From: Paraburkholderia susongensis
GTDB lineage: Bacteria > Pseudomonadota > Gammaproteobacteria > Burkholderiales > Burkholderiaceae
Assembly (NCBI RefSeq): GCF_900177725.1
Contig: NZ_FXAT01000019.1
Coordinates: 1 to 64,000 of the forward strand
Direction of reading: 5' to 3'
DNA: 64,000 nt
This document shows, piece after piece, positions 34,772 through 44,889 of the stretch (its first letter is position 1; the number at the start of each line of letters is the position of its first letter). The notes beneath the pieces were generated by a model. That model did not search any database, was not told the origin of the DNA, and saw nothing but the letters and a program-made list of their open reading frames with translations. A program made the translations under genes and the position numbers.

Positions 34772-36913
34772 ATGGCCTATCCAGTCGAAAACCGTTTTCG
34801 CCGACCCGTTGAACTGCTGTCGTCAGTTGCCGCGCTCGTCGCAACCTGTGTGCTCTGGTCCCATCCCGCGCTGTTCCTTGTGACCCCTGCGACCGGCGGT
34901 GTGACAACCCTCGGGTTGCTCGTCCTGGCCTGGGTGCGTGCAAGGCAGGCCTGGCAACTGATCCGTTTCCAGCGCAACCTGCGGTGCCTTCCGCAGTATG
35001 TGATTCCGGCCGCGATGATTCCGTGCTCGAACAGGGAAGTGTTTCTCGGCCGCGGCTTCCGGTGGGGTGGCATCCACACCCAGCGCCTGTATCAGGCCCG
35101 TCTTCCCGAGAACCGGCGACTGCTTGCGCGCAACGATCTCTACGATCACGCGCGGGATCACGAGCGGCGTTATCCCGACGGACGACTCGCGCAGATCACG
35201 CGCCGTCAGGTCTGGTGGAATCCCGTCGCGCCATTGCCTCCCGTTGGCGGCGATCCCGCGCTGCACGGGGTCGAGCCTGAGGAGCGCGATGTGTGGTTCC
35301 ATCTGGGCGAGCGTGTCGGCCATATGGCCGTCCTTGGCACCACGCGCGTGGGCAAGACCCGGCTGTGTGAGGTGCTGGTCGCACAGGACATCCGTCGCGG
35401 CGATATCGTGATCGTGTTCGATCCGAAGGGCGACGTTGACCTGCTGCTGCGCATGTATGCGGAGGCGACGCGTTGTGGTCGGGAGAGCGAATTCACGTTC
35501 TTCCATCTGGGCTACCCGGATAAATCAGCACGCTACAGCCCGATCGGCACCTACTCGCGGATCACGGAGGTCGCGACCCGCATTGCGGGCAACCTGCCGA
35601 AGGAGGGGCAATCGGCCGCGTTCCGTGATTTTGTCTGGCGTTTCGTGAACGTGATGGCCCGTGCGATGAGCGCACTCGGTATCCGTCCGACTTACGAGAT
35701 GATCTACCAGAATGCGGTGAACATCGACGGGCTGGCGCTGCGCTACTTCCGTTTCTGGCTTGATCGCGATCACCCCGGCTGGGAATACGGTCTGGAGCCG
35801 CTGGAGAAGGAAGAGGCGAAGCAGGCGATGCGTCTGCAGCGCAACCAGGAGGTGCTGCAGGTTGCAAACCTGATCCGTCAGCAGGGTTGGACTGACCCGA
35901 TCGCGAATGGTCTGCTGTCGGTCATCAGCAACGAGCGCTCGTACTTCGACAAGCTGATCTCATCTCTCTATCCGCTCCTGGAAAAGCTCACCACTGGCCG
36001 TACGTCGGAGCTGCTGTCGCCCGACTTCAGCGATCCGGATGATCCACGTCCGGTATTCGACTGGAACCGGGTGATGGACCGCGGCGGTATTGTCTATGTC
36101 GGGCTCGATGCGCTGTCCGACTTCGAGGTCGCAGGTGTGGTCGGCAATGCGATGTTCGCGGATCTCACGTCGACCGCGGGGCGCATCTACAAGTATGGAC
36201 ACAGTTATGGTCAGAGCAGCGTCAGCGGCAAGCGCCGCGTATCGATCCATGCAGACGAATTCAATGAGCTGGTCGGCGACGAATTTGTGCCGATGGTGAA
36301 CAAGGCCGGCGGAGCCGGCTATCAGGTGACGGCCTACACGCAGACGAGCGCCGATGTGGAGGCAAAGATCGGTTCGCGCGCCAAGGCCGAACAGATCTTC
36401 GGCAACTTCAACACGCTCGTGATGCTGCGCATCAAGTACGTCACGACCGCGAAGATTCTCACCGACCAGTTGCCGATGGTCGACGTCAGGACGCTGACGC
36501 TCGTCTCGTCAGCGACGGATGCGGTGCGGCGGGGCGAGGGCGTGCATTTCACGGCGCAGACGCACGACCAGATCTCCGTACGGCCTGTGCCGACGTTGCA
36601 GCCTTCCGATCTCACGCAGTTGCCGAAGGGGCAGGCCTTTGCGCTCATCGAAGGCGGCCAGCTGGTCAAGGTGCGGCTGCCGCTACTGGAGGAAAACGAC
36701 CCGATCATGTTGCCCGGACTCGACGAGGTGGTGGCCGATATGCGGGCGAAATACGCGTCCTACGTGCAGGCTGTATCGCCGTTCGACGACGCGGGTGGCG
36801 TGGCGCCGCACGCTATCGGCGGCGCGGTGGGCAGCTTTCTGCCTGTCGGCACCGGTGCCCAGCCGTCGGCCAACGAGCCTTGGGCGGTCGAGGGCAAAGG
36901 CGCCGGGTTCTGA
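34772..36913 (+). CDS. traD: TraD/VirD4-family type IV coupling ATPase
   Basis: 713 residues. There are two N-terminal membrane helices (SSVAALVATCVLWSHPALFLV; TTLGLLVLAWVRARQ), then the cytoplasmic ATPase with Walker A LGTTRVGKTRL (189-196), FDPKGDVDLL, Walker B VSIHADEFNEL and the motor Q-rich TAYTQTSADVEAK. The length and arrangement match the TraD of the SXT/TOL type rather than RP4 TraG. It recruits the relaxase-DNA complex to the T4SS. It is 26 bases after the relaxase gene. Confidence 0.92.
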   Translation: MAYPVENRFRRPVELLSSVAALVATCVLWSHPALFLVTPATGGVTTLGLLVLAWVRARQAWQLIRFQRNLRCLPQYVIPAAMIPCSNREVFLGRGFRWGGIHTQRLYQARLPENRRLLARNDLYDHARDHERRYPDGRLAQITRRQVWWNPVAPLPPVGGDPALHGVEPEERDVWFHLGERVGHMAVLGTTRVGKTRLCEVLVAQDIRRGDIVIVFDPKGDVDLLLRMYAEATRCGRESEFTFFHLGYPDKSARYSPIGTYSRITEVATRIAGNLPKEGQSAAFRDFVWRFVNVMARAMSALGIRPTYEMIYQNAVNIDGLALRYFRFWLDRDHPGWEYGLEPLEKEEAKQAMRLQRNQEVLQVANLIRQQGWTDPIANGLLSVISNERSYFDKLISSLYPLLEKLTTGRTSELLSPDFSDPDDPRPVFDWNRVMDRGGIVYVGLDALSDFEVAGVVGNAMFADLTSTAGRIYKYGHSYGQSSVSGKRRVSIHADEFNELVGDEFVPMVNKAGGAGYQVTAYTQTSADVEAKIGSRAKAEQIFGNFNTLVMLRIKYVTTAKILTDQLPMVDVRTLTLVSSATDAVRRGEGVHFTAQTHDQISVRPVPTLQPSDLTQLPKGQAFALIEGGQLVKVRLPLLEENDPIMLPGLDEVVADMRAKYASYVQAVSPFDDAGGVAPHAIGGAVGSFLPVGTGAQPSANEPWAVEGKGAGF

Positions 36914-36924
36914 GAGGAGCGGGC

Positions 36925-37623
36925 ATGAACGCGACGCGCCGGGATGGCAACGCCGACGGTGTGAAATCGTTCTTCTGGATCGTCGATCTGACGATCCATG
37001 GGCTTCTGTGGCTGCTGCTCGCATCGCTCCTGTCGGTGCTCGCCGATATCGCGGCGGCCCACTTTTTTTGGGTGGACGATCCGGTGGGGAGCATCGAGGC
37101 GCTGGTCCGCTATTACCTTGATCAGACGTCGGATCGCGAACTCGCGAGACGTGCCGCGGACCTCGCGTACTGGAGCTGGTTTGGCTGGACGGGCGTCGAT
37201 GCCTCGGCGCGGGCGTGGCAGGCCGGCACGTTGCCGGAGCGGGGACTCGGTTCAATGCTGCACCCAGCATTTGCCGGATCGACACGCGAGGTATTGATCG
37301 TCGCGATGGCCGGGATAAAGCTGTTCGGCGTTCGCGTCTCGATGCTGCTGATGACGATTCCACAGTTCGTACTTGCGAGCGCGGTCGCACTCACGGATGG
37401 GCTGGTGGCGCGTCATGTCAGGCGGGCGCAGGGAGGCCACGAATCTGCGACCCGCTATCACCATGCAAAGCATGGTCTTGCATTCGGCGTGATACCTCTG
37501 ACTGCATTCCTGTGGCTCGTGGTACCGCTTTGCCTACCGGTGTACCTCCTATTCTGGCCGGTATCGGTAATGATGCTGCTCGCAGTGTGGAACATGGCCA
37601 AGTACTTCAAGAAATATATATGA
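36925..37623 (+). CDS. DUF4400 / TIGR03747-like ICE membrane protein
   Basis: 232 residues from MNATRRDGNADGVKSF, with GAGAGGAG upstream. Four hydrophobic segments: IHGLLWLLLASLLSVLADIAA, LIVAMAGIKLFGVRVSMLLM, LLMTIPQFVLASAVALTDGLV and LTAFLWLVVPLCLPVYLLFWPVSVMML. The position directly after traD and the layout match a membrane protein found with MobH relaxase/TraD pairs on ICEs. Its function is unknown; a role in the coupling complex is likely from gene order only. Confidence 0.75.
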   Translation: MNATRRDGNADGVKSFFWIVDLTIHGLLWLLLASLLSVLADIAAAHFFWVDDPVGSIEALVRYYLDQTSDRELARRAADLAYWSWFGWTGVDASARAWQAGTLPERGLGSMLHPAFAGSTREVLIVAMAGIKLFGVRVSMLLMTIPQFVLASAVALTDGLVARHVRRAQGGHESATRYHHAKHGLAFGVIPLTAFLWLVVPLCLPVYLLFWPVSVMMLLAVWNMAKYFKKYI

Positions 37624-37889
37624 GCGCCTCCCGTTTGCTAGGCCGTCGTCGTGCTGACTAACAGGATCGATTGCAGCTATATATTCGGCCTGAATGTAGC
37701 GAATCCTTCTGGCACTGGCCCTAATGGAATCCGCTGACCCACACCTCATTACACGTGCGAACTCGAGGTTCAGTATTTCTTTCAGGTTTCGTGAGTCCCG
37801 GTCTGACCTGTCTTGCCATTACGTACGCTGCCTGTGCAACCTTCCTGAGTTCAACTCTTTAGGAATCTAAAATATCTGCCACGATTCGT

Positions 37890-38909
37890 TCAAGCCGGTT
37901 TCGCGCGCATATGATCTCTATCGTACGGTTGTTCGTGAGCCAGGACGGCCCAGATCAGCCTTGCCATCTTGTTTGCCAATGCGACTGCTACGACGTTGAT
38001 CGGCTTTCTCTCCTTGAGCTGGGTCACCCATGCGCTAGGTTTCTTTGCGTGCAGGAGGACGCTGTGAGCCCCATTTACCAGGAGCGTTCGTAGATACTGA
38101 TCACCCCGTTTACTGATCCCGTGCAAGTTGATCTTGCCACCCGAGCCGACCTGTCTGGGCGCTAGGCCAGCCCAGGCAGCGAATTCCCGCGCTGAGCGGA
38201 ATGCTTTAGCATCCCCCATTGATGCTACCGCAGCCGTCGCGGTCAGGAATCCTATACCGGAGATCTCGCTGATGGCTTTGACGGCCAGGTCGTTCTTGCT
38301 CAGTTCCCGTATCCGCCGTTCCAGAGCATCAATTCTCTGATTCAACGCGTCGATCTGGTTGAACTGCTCACGTAGACTCTCGATCAGCACGGCAGGCAAC
38401 CGTTCAGACAACCGGGAAAGTGCCTCGGGTATCGCCCTCGCAAGGCTCGCCGCGCCAGCACCCATCACTTCGCCATACTCGGCCAACAGTCCGCGCAGAG
38501 CGTTGGTCTGCATCAACTTGAACTTCATTAGTTGCGAACGCATGCGATGTAACGCCAGCATCGCCTGCTGCATTTCGGATTTCACGGCGACGGCTTTGCT
38601 GGGCTGCTGAACCGCACGCCAGATTGCATGGGCATCTGCCACGTCATTCTTGTTCCGGATATTGAAGGCTTTCACAAACTCACCGGGCATCAGCTTGACC
38701 TGATGTCCCATCGAAATAAGCCGCCTCGCCCAATGATGGGCGCCGCCACTTGCCTCCATACCAACCAGGCATGCAGTGCGATTCGCAAAGAATTCCAGGA
38801 ACTTGGCTCGCTTGATGGCTTTGTTTACGACCTCTCCGGTCTCTTTGTCCACGTAATGCACCTGAATGACGCTTTTAGCGATATCGACACCGACTGGCAT
38901 TGGCTTCAT
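37890..38909 (-). mobile_element. IS110/IS1111-group transposase gene, apparently intact
   Basis: 339 residues from MKPMPVGVDIAKSVIQVHY, with AAGGAG five bases before the ATG. The first aspartate of the DEDD active site is in VGVDIAKS and a Glu in MEASGGAHHWAR. The C-terminal transposase-20 part has ISGIGFLTATAAVASMGD and FAAWAGLAPRQVGSGGKINLHGISKRGDQYLRTLL. IS110 elements use a bridge RNA in the non-coding ends; none could be confirmed by eye. The element's ends are probably within about 37,840 and 39,000, since CTGAGTTCA occurs at both flanks (37846 and 38927). The 37624-37889 stretch has no other gene. Confidence 0.9.
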
Positions 38910-39099
38910 GCTCGCTCCTTGTGCTGAGTTCAGAAACACCTACTTGCATTTGGAAGTTTCGTACCTTGATGCAGTTTCATTCATACCATGTTGCCTGAAT
39001 CAGTCATCGCGGGGTGGGAGGCGCTCATACCATTACACGTAGGTCGCAATTGGTCACCCTATACTTCACGTCGACAATGAGAGAGAGGAAAGGCAGGTC

Positions 39100-39546
39100 A
39101 TGCAGCGACGTGTGGTGGTCCGGCGTTCGCCCGTACATGGGCGGGGCGTATTCGCGCTTCGGGCGCTCGAACCCGGTGAACGGATTCTCGAATACAAGGG
39201 AGAGCTGATCGCCTGGAAAACAGCGGTTAGGCAATACCGGAAGCAGGGCGCATCCGGTCACACCTGGTTCTTCGGCCTGTCTGACGGACGCGTGATCGAT
39301 GGTGGGCAACGGGGAAACAGCGCGCGCTGGCTCAATCACTCGTGCAATGCAAATTGCGAGGCAGTCGAGATCGACGATCGCGTGTTCATTCATGCATCAG
39401 CGGCAATTGCGTCTGGCGATGAGCTGTTTCTGGACTACCAGCTGATGACCGACGAACCGCACGACGACGAGATCAGGCTGTGCTATGTCTGTCGGTGCGG
39501 GGCTCTCGGATGCAGGGGGACGATGCTGGTAGCCAGTGATGCGTAA
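39100..39546 (+). CDS. SET-domain protein-lysine methyltransferase-like protein
   Basis: 148 residues covering a full small SET domain: N-terminal strand VVVRRSPVHGRGVFALRAL, turn GERILEYKGELI, the knot motif ARWLNHSCNANCEAV (76-90) and ELFLDYQL (109-115). A post-SET-like Cys cluster, CYVCRCGALGCRG (128-140), can bind zinc. SET proteins methylate lysines in chromatin of eukaryotes; bacterial copies act on other substrates or on host histones. No signal peptide. It stands alone after the IS110 gene. Activity is not shown, only fold and motif. Confidence 0.85.
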   Translation: MQRRVVVRRSPVHGRGVFALRALEPGERILEYKGELIAWKTAVRQYRKQGASGHTWFFGLSDGRVIDGGQRGNSARWLNHSCNANCEAVEIDDRVFIHASAAIASGDELFLDYQLMTDEPHDDEIRLCYVCRCGALGCRGTMLVASDA

Positions 39547-39561
39547 TTTCCGCAAGGGAGA

Positions 39562-39774
39562 TCAGTGACCCTTGGGAAAGGGTCGTGCCGCTTGCTCCGT
39601 TGCTGCGGAGCGTTTGGCAAGCCACGCTTCCAGTTCGGACTCACGCCACCCAGTCGCACGCTCACCGATGCGTATAGGGCGCGGGAACTCTCCGCGGCTG
39701 ATCATCGAATAGATGGTGGCTCGGCAGAGGCCGATTCTCTTGACGACGTCCTTCATGCGCATTACCTGGTCCAT
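39562..39774 (-). CDS. AlpA-family helix-turn-helix regulator
   Basis: 70 residues: MDQVMRMKDVVKRIGLCRATIYSMISRG then EFPRPIRIGERATGWRESELEAWLAKR. This is the MerR-like excisionase fold of AlpA regulators, which control integration and excision genes of prophages and ICEs. GGAG lies about ten bases before the ATG. It is convergent with the SET-domain gene. No integrase is adjacent, so its original target may have been lost. Confidence 0.85.
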   Translation of the reverse strand: MDQVMRMKDVVKRIGLCRATIYSMISRGEFPRPIRIGERATGWRESELEAWLAKRSAATEQAARPFPKGH

Positions 39775-40326
39775 TTTGCTCGACTCCGGGATGCCCTGGT
39801 CATGTTCGATTATCCATGGAGCCCGTCTCGCTGCAATGGACACGAGGGATCGACATCGTGATGGAACAGGTGAAACGATGAGCTTGCCAAGCGTATCGAC
39901 CGTGCGATGTGACAGTTTGAATTTACACTTTGTTACCGCTTTGTTGGCCAGAGACGTCTCGAACAATTCCGGTTGATAGGGCTGAACGACACGAGGACCT
40001 GTGAAGTTCTCCAGTACACTGATGCGTACGCCGAGTAGCCGTAGGGAACTCTTCAGCGGGATGTTTTTCTGACATTCAGTGGCTGCACGGCGTATGGTGG
40101 TTCGTTTCGCTATTTTCGTTTTCAAGTGCTCAAAGTTCCGATCCGCAAGAACACACATGAGGAACATATGGTATTTGTAGAAACCTGTCGAAAGAAAACG
40201 GGCGCTACTGGCGTGAAGCTTCTTGAGGTCCATTTGCTGAAGGCTCACGAGCAGATTCTCGGTGTAGTCGAGAAGGTTCTGACGCGCTAGCCACGGCGGT
40301 GATTTGTAGGCCTCATATCTCTGCAC
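39775..40326 (-). other. In-frame upstream open region of unclear meaning
   Basis: The frame of the AlpA-like gene stays open for 184 codons upstream to a GTG. Its sequence is uneven: YKYHMFLMCVLADRNFEHLKTKI and SLRLLGVRISVLENFTGP look protein-like, and the second faintly resembles the end of Y-family polymerases. The part just before the AlpA start (SLVSIAARRAPWIIEH) does not. I treat it as a probable gene remnant, not as an extension of AlpA. Confidence 0.3.
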
Positions 40327-40542
40327 CGATAGATTAACGCCGCGTTTCCTATGAAAGGTCCTGTGGCGGCAAGGCTGTCTGATATGCTGAAGTCACAAAG
40401 GCGGAGGTGGCACGATGAAGGAAGGGAGCAACGCGCTGGCCTTACCCATTGGACGTCATGCTGCTGTGCGTTCGCCAAGGCGCAATCTTGCCTAATTTGA
40501 GGCTTAATCGGTGAAAGTGGCGGCGGTGCAGTCCGAGAATAT

Positions 40543-41592
40543 CTACGCAGCGCCCTCCGGCAGATCGGGACGTAGTTCGGCCTCAATCTGATCGATGCTC
40601 GGCAAGCGAGTTTCCAACGACGGCGGTACCTCACGAATTAGTTGGTACTCGGCCACGCCCATCGGTTTGGCCACGCCGCGCAACGCATATTCCGCGACGA
40701 GCCGGTTCTTTTCCTTGCACAGCAGTAGTCCGATGGTCGGCTGATCTTCGGGAGCCTTGACTTGCGCATCGATCGCGGAAAGGTAAAAGTTCAACTGGCC
40801 CGCGTATTCGGGCTTGAAGGGCGTAGTTTTCAGTTCGACGACGACATAGCAACGCAGCTTAAGATGGTAGAAAAGAAGGTCGATGAAAAATTCATCGCCA
40901 CCCACCTCTAGCCGATATTGGCGCCCCACGAACGCGAACCCCGCACCCAGCTCGAGCAGGAAGCGCGTAATGTGCCGCGTAAGTGCGCGCTCGATGTCGC
41001 GCTCCTGAGCGCTCTCCGTCAAACCCAGGAAGTCGAAGATATACGGATCCTTGAGGGCGTCGCGCGCGAGATCGGATTGCGTAGGTGGCAGTAGCTCAGC
41101 GAAATTCGTGATGGCGTTGCCGGCGCGCGCATGTGCAGCCGTCTCTATCTGCATGGTCAGTACGCTGCGCGACCAGCCGTGTTCGAGCGCCTTGGCGGCA
41201 TACCACTCACGATGCGCGGTATCTTTGACCTTGTCGAGCAAAGTGCAAAGGTGGAACCACGGAATTTGTGCAGCAGGCTGCTGCACAAATTCCGGGTCCG
41301 GCCACGCTTGGGCAAGGGCCCGCATATATTTCAGGTTACGCGGCGAGAAACCTCGCATATCCGGGAATGCAGATTTCAGGTCGCGCGCAAGCTGATCAAC
41401 GACGGCGGCTCCCCATCCCTGTTTCTGCTGCCGCTGAAGGATATCGCTCCCGATTTGCCAGTACAGCTTGATCAGCTCCCGATTCGCATTGGCAACTGCA
41501 CGCTGACGAGCGCGCTCGACGCGCTGTTTCAACTCGGACAGCCAGCGGCGGTAGTCCTCACTTTTTGCGAGGTTTGTCAGGTCATTTGTCAT
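40543..41592 (-). CDS. YhcG-type PDDEXK nuclease (DUF1016)
   Basis: 349 residues from MTNDLTNLAKSEDYRRWLSEL. The N-terminal DUF1016 part has LYWQIGSDILQRQQKQGWGAAVVDQLARDL and FSPRNLKYMRALAQAWPD, a helix-rich region with DNA-binding character. The C-terminal PDDEXK core has FFIDLLFYHLKLRCYVVVELKT (Asp, then E-L-K) and PEYAGQLNFYLSAIDA. Full-length and intact. Such proteins are common near defence or mobile genes, and a role in DNA repair or defence is possible. The nearest genes are the AlpA regulator and an IS110 element, so no partner is visible. Confidence 0.88.
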   Translation of the reverse strand: MTNDLTNLAKSEDYRRWLSELKQRVERARQRAVANANRELIKLYWQIGSDILQRQQKQGWGAAVVDQLARDLKSAFPDMRGFSPRNLKYMRALAQAWPDPEFVQQPAAQIPWFHLCTLLDKVKDTAHREWYAAKALEHGWSRSVLTMQIETAAHARAGNAITNFAELLPPTQSDLARDALKDPYIFDFLGLTESAQERDIERALTRHITRFLLELGAGFAFVGRQYRLEVGGDEFFIDLLFYHLKLRCYVVVELKTTPFKPEYAGQLNFYLSAIDAQVKAPEDQPTIGLLLCKEKNRLVAEYALRGVAKPMGVAEYQLIREVPPSLETRLPSIDQIEAELRPDLPEGAA

Positions 41593-42051
41593 ACGTTGCG
41601 GGCGCGACCCACTAATCGTTAGATCATCAAAAGTCAATTATCCGGTTGGTGGCATGAGGCCGACAAGGCCCAACGGCCAACTGGCCGAAACAAAACTATA
41701 GCATCGTACTTTATCAATTCAGGTGATAATTTATCTTATGTAAAATTATATGCGCACATAAACTCATGCTGCGACGCGAACACCAGTGCAAAGCGCTAGC
41801 GATCCCGCGAGCCGCCCCCCCCCCGTTACTATCTTCCTGCCCCGATAATCGGGGCTTTGGCCAGCCAGGCCCGGTATGATTCCCGCCCCCAGTCGCAGTC
41901 ATGATCCGGGGGGTGTTGTCGCCGGGCTTGGTGGGTGGCTGGTGATCGCTGATAGGGGTTTGGCCGGGATATCCCGACGCCGTCCGTAACGTGGGTGCCG
42001 AGACTTGCCACCGCTGTTGCAGGCTAATCCGTTCACTCTGCACAAACTGCG
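41593..42051. other. Non-coding flank of IS110 copy, with a run of ten C
   Basis: No coding region. A C10 run (41815-41824) falls in it. The last 240 bases upstream of the transposase start probably include the left end and bridge-RNA region of the IS110 element that follows, but I could not define the end. Confidence 0.35.
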
Positions 42052-43258
42052 ATGCAAGACACACAGCAACGTGATGCCGTCGATGTCTTCGTCGGAGTCG
42101 ATGTCGGTAAAGGCCAGCATCACGTCGTCGCACTCGATCGAAACGGCAAGCGTCTGTACAACAAGGCGCTACCCAACGATGAGGTCAAGCTGCGTGCCCT
42201 CATCGCGGAACTCAAGACTCACGGTCGACTCCTGTTCGTCGTCGATCAGCCTTCCACCAGCGGCGCGCTTCCAGTGGCCGTCGCCCGAGCTGAAGGCGTA
42301 CTCGTCGCCTATCTGCCGGGACTGGCCATGCGCCGCATCGCCGATTTGCATGCAGGCGAAGCCAAGACCGATGCCCGCGATGCCGCGATCATTGCCGAAG
42401 CCGCCCGCTCGATGCCGCATACGCTACGCTCGCTTCGATTGGCCGACGAGCAACTCGGCGAGCTCACCATGCTGTGCGGCTTCGACGATGATCTCGCTGC
42501 TCAGGTCACTCAAACCAGCAACCGCATTCGCGGCTTGCTCACCCAGATCCATCCGGCGCTCGAGCGCGTTCTCGGACCACGCTTCGACCATCCGGCTGTG
42601 CTCGATCTGCTTGAGCGCTACCCGTCGCCCGCCGCACTTGCCGCTGCCAGCGAGAAGACGCTTGCCAACCGCCTGACCAAGCTCGCACCGCGTATGGGCA
42701 AGAACCTGGCGGCCGAAATCGTTCAAGCGCTGAACGAGCAAGCCGTGATCGTGCCCGGCACGCAGGCCACCACCATCGTCATGCCACGCTTGGCCCAGCA
42801 ACTCGCCGCCTTGCGCAAGCAGCGTGACGAAATCGCCGCCGAAGTTGAGCGACTGGTGCTTGCTCACCCTCTTTGGCCGGTCCTGACCAGCATGCCTGGA
42901 GTCGGCGTCAGGACCGCCGCCAGACTCCTGACCGAAGTCGCCCATAAAGCCTTCGCCTCCGCCGCGCATCTGGCGGCCTACGCTGGTCTCGCGCCGGTCA
43001 CCCGGCGCTCAGGCTCGTCGATCCGTGGCGAGCATCCATCCAGACGGGGCCAACAAGGTGCTCAAGCGAGCCTTGTTCCTCTCTGCCTTCTCGGCCTTAC
43101 GAGACCCAGTCTCGCGGGCCTATTACTCGCGCAAGATCCAGCAAGGCAAGCGCCACAACCAGGCCCTCATCGCACTGGCACGGCGACGCTGCGACGTCCT
43201 GTTCGCCATGCTGCGTGATGGCACCATTTACCAACCCAAGTCAGCCCCTAACACTTGA
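42052..43258 (+). pseudogene. IS110-family transposase, frameshifted near the C-terminus
   Basis: The frame starts at 42052 (QDTQQRDAVDVFVGVDVGKGQHHVV) and runs cleanly to about 43048. There it changes into a basic frame, while the adjacent frame continues as NKVLKRALFLSAFSALRDP and ends at 43258 (IYQPKSAPNT). One extra C in CGGGGCCAACAAGG would explain it. The DEDD-type N-terminal domain (FVGVDVGKG; DQPSTSGALP; EAKTDARDA) and the C-terminal domain (TSMPGVGVRTAARLLTEV; FASAAHLAAYAGLAP) are otherwise intact. It is not closely related to the IS110 copy at 37.9 kb. Confidence 0.85.
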
Positions 43259-43437
43259 TGAAAGACATAGGGACCCCCCTCGCGACGAACTGGTCGTGTC
43301 CGCCCACCAACGTTCGCAGCGTTGCTGATTTTCTTATGTGCATTGATTGGTTGGATTCGGGCACTGGCGAATTTAACGTGAACGTCCGCGGCCTATGAGC
43401 CGACACCGCTTACGTTTCTCCTCTCCAGGAGCCTCGC

Positions 43438-44390
<953 letters not shown>

Positions 44391-44395
44391 GATTT

Positions 44396-44761
44396 TTAGG
44401 TACGCTTGCGGATGGGGTACGAGTACGGATGAACGAGTACGAGATTCGAGGCTGAGGGTAAAAGCGCAACCGATGTCGTAAGGGTTCGCGCATTGATTTC
44501 TTCTTCCGACAGGGATTTTGAAACGCGACGCACAACCCATGCTTCCAGACATACTGGACGAGGGTCATCGGGATGCTGCATTCCCCAGGAAACCTCTAAA
44601 GAATCGCCTAGTGGGAATTCCAGAACGAGCGAGTCCACAGTAAGGGGTACCAGCTGACCTGACGCATCTTGGATGTACGCTTTGATTTGCTCTGGATTGG
44701 CTATGCTACCTCCGGTGAATGTAAGATGGTGCGTTAGTGCAAGACCGCTGGCATCTTCCAT
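44396..44761 (-). CDS. Hypothetical protein, about 121 residues
   Basis: From MEDASGLALTHHLTFTGGSI the frame continues as NPEQIKAYIQDASGQLVPLT, LVLEFPLGDSLEVSWGMQHPDDPRPVCLEAWVV and SLSEEEINARTLTTSVALLPSASNLVLVHPYSY. The logic of this sequence (repeated beta strands, regular charge) looks like true protein, but I do not recognise the family. It is squeezed between an IS21 and an IS66 remnant, so it may be a passenger or host gene. Confidence 0.45.
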   Translation of the reverse strand: MEDASGLALTHHLTFTGGSIANPEQIKAYIQDASGQLVPLTVDSLVLEFPLGDSLEVSWGMQHPDDPRPVCLEAWVVRRVSKSLSEEEINARTLTTSVALLPSASNLVLVHPYSYPIRKRT

Positions 44762-44889
44762 GGCAGCAGCTCGTCGTAGTCGTCGACGCTCTTTGCTAGC
44801 GGGGGGCGCTAGAACAGCTAGGGCGGTATCGGTATGGATCGATGCCACTGATCTTACAGATCTCGGCGAGCGAGTACAGATGGGCGTTC

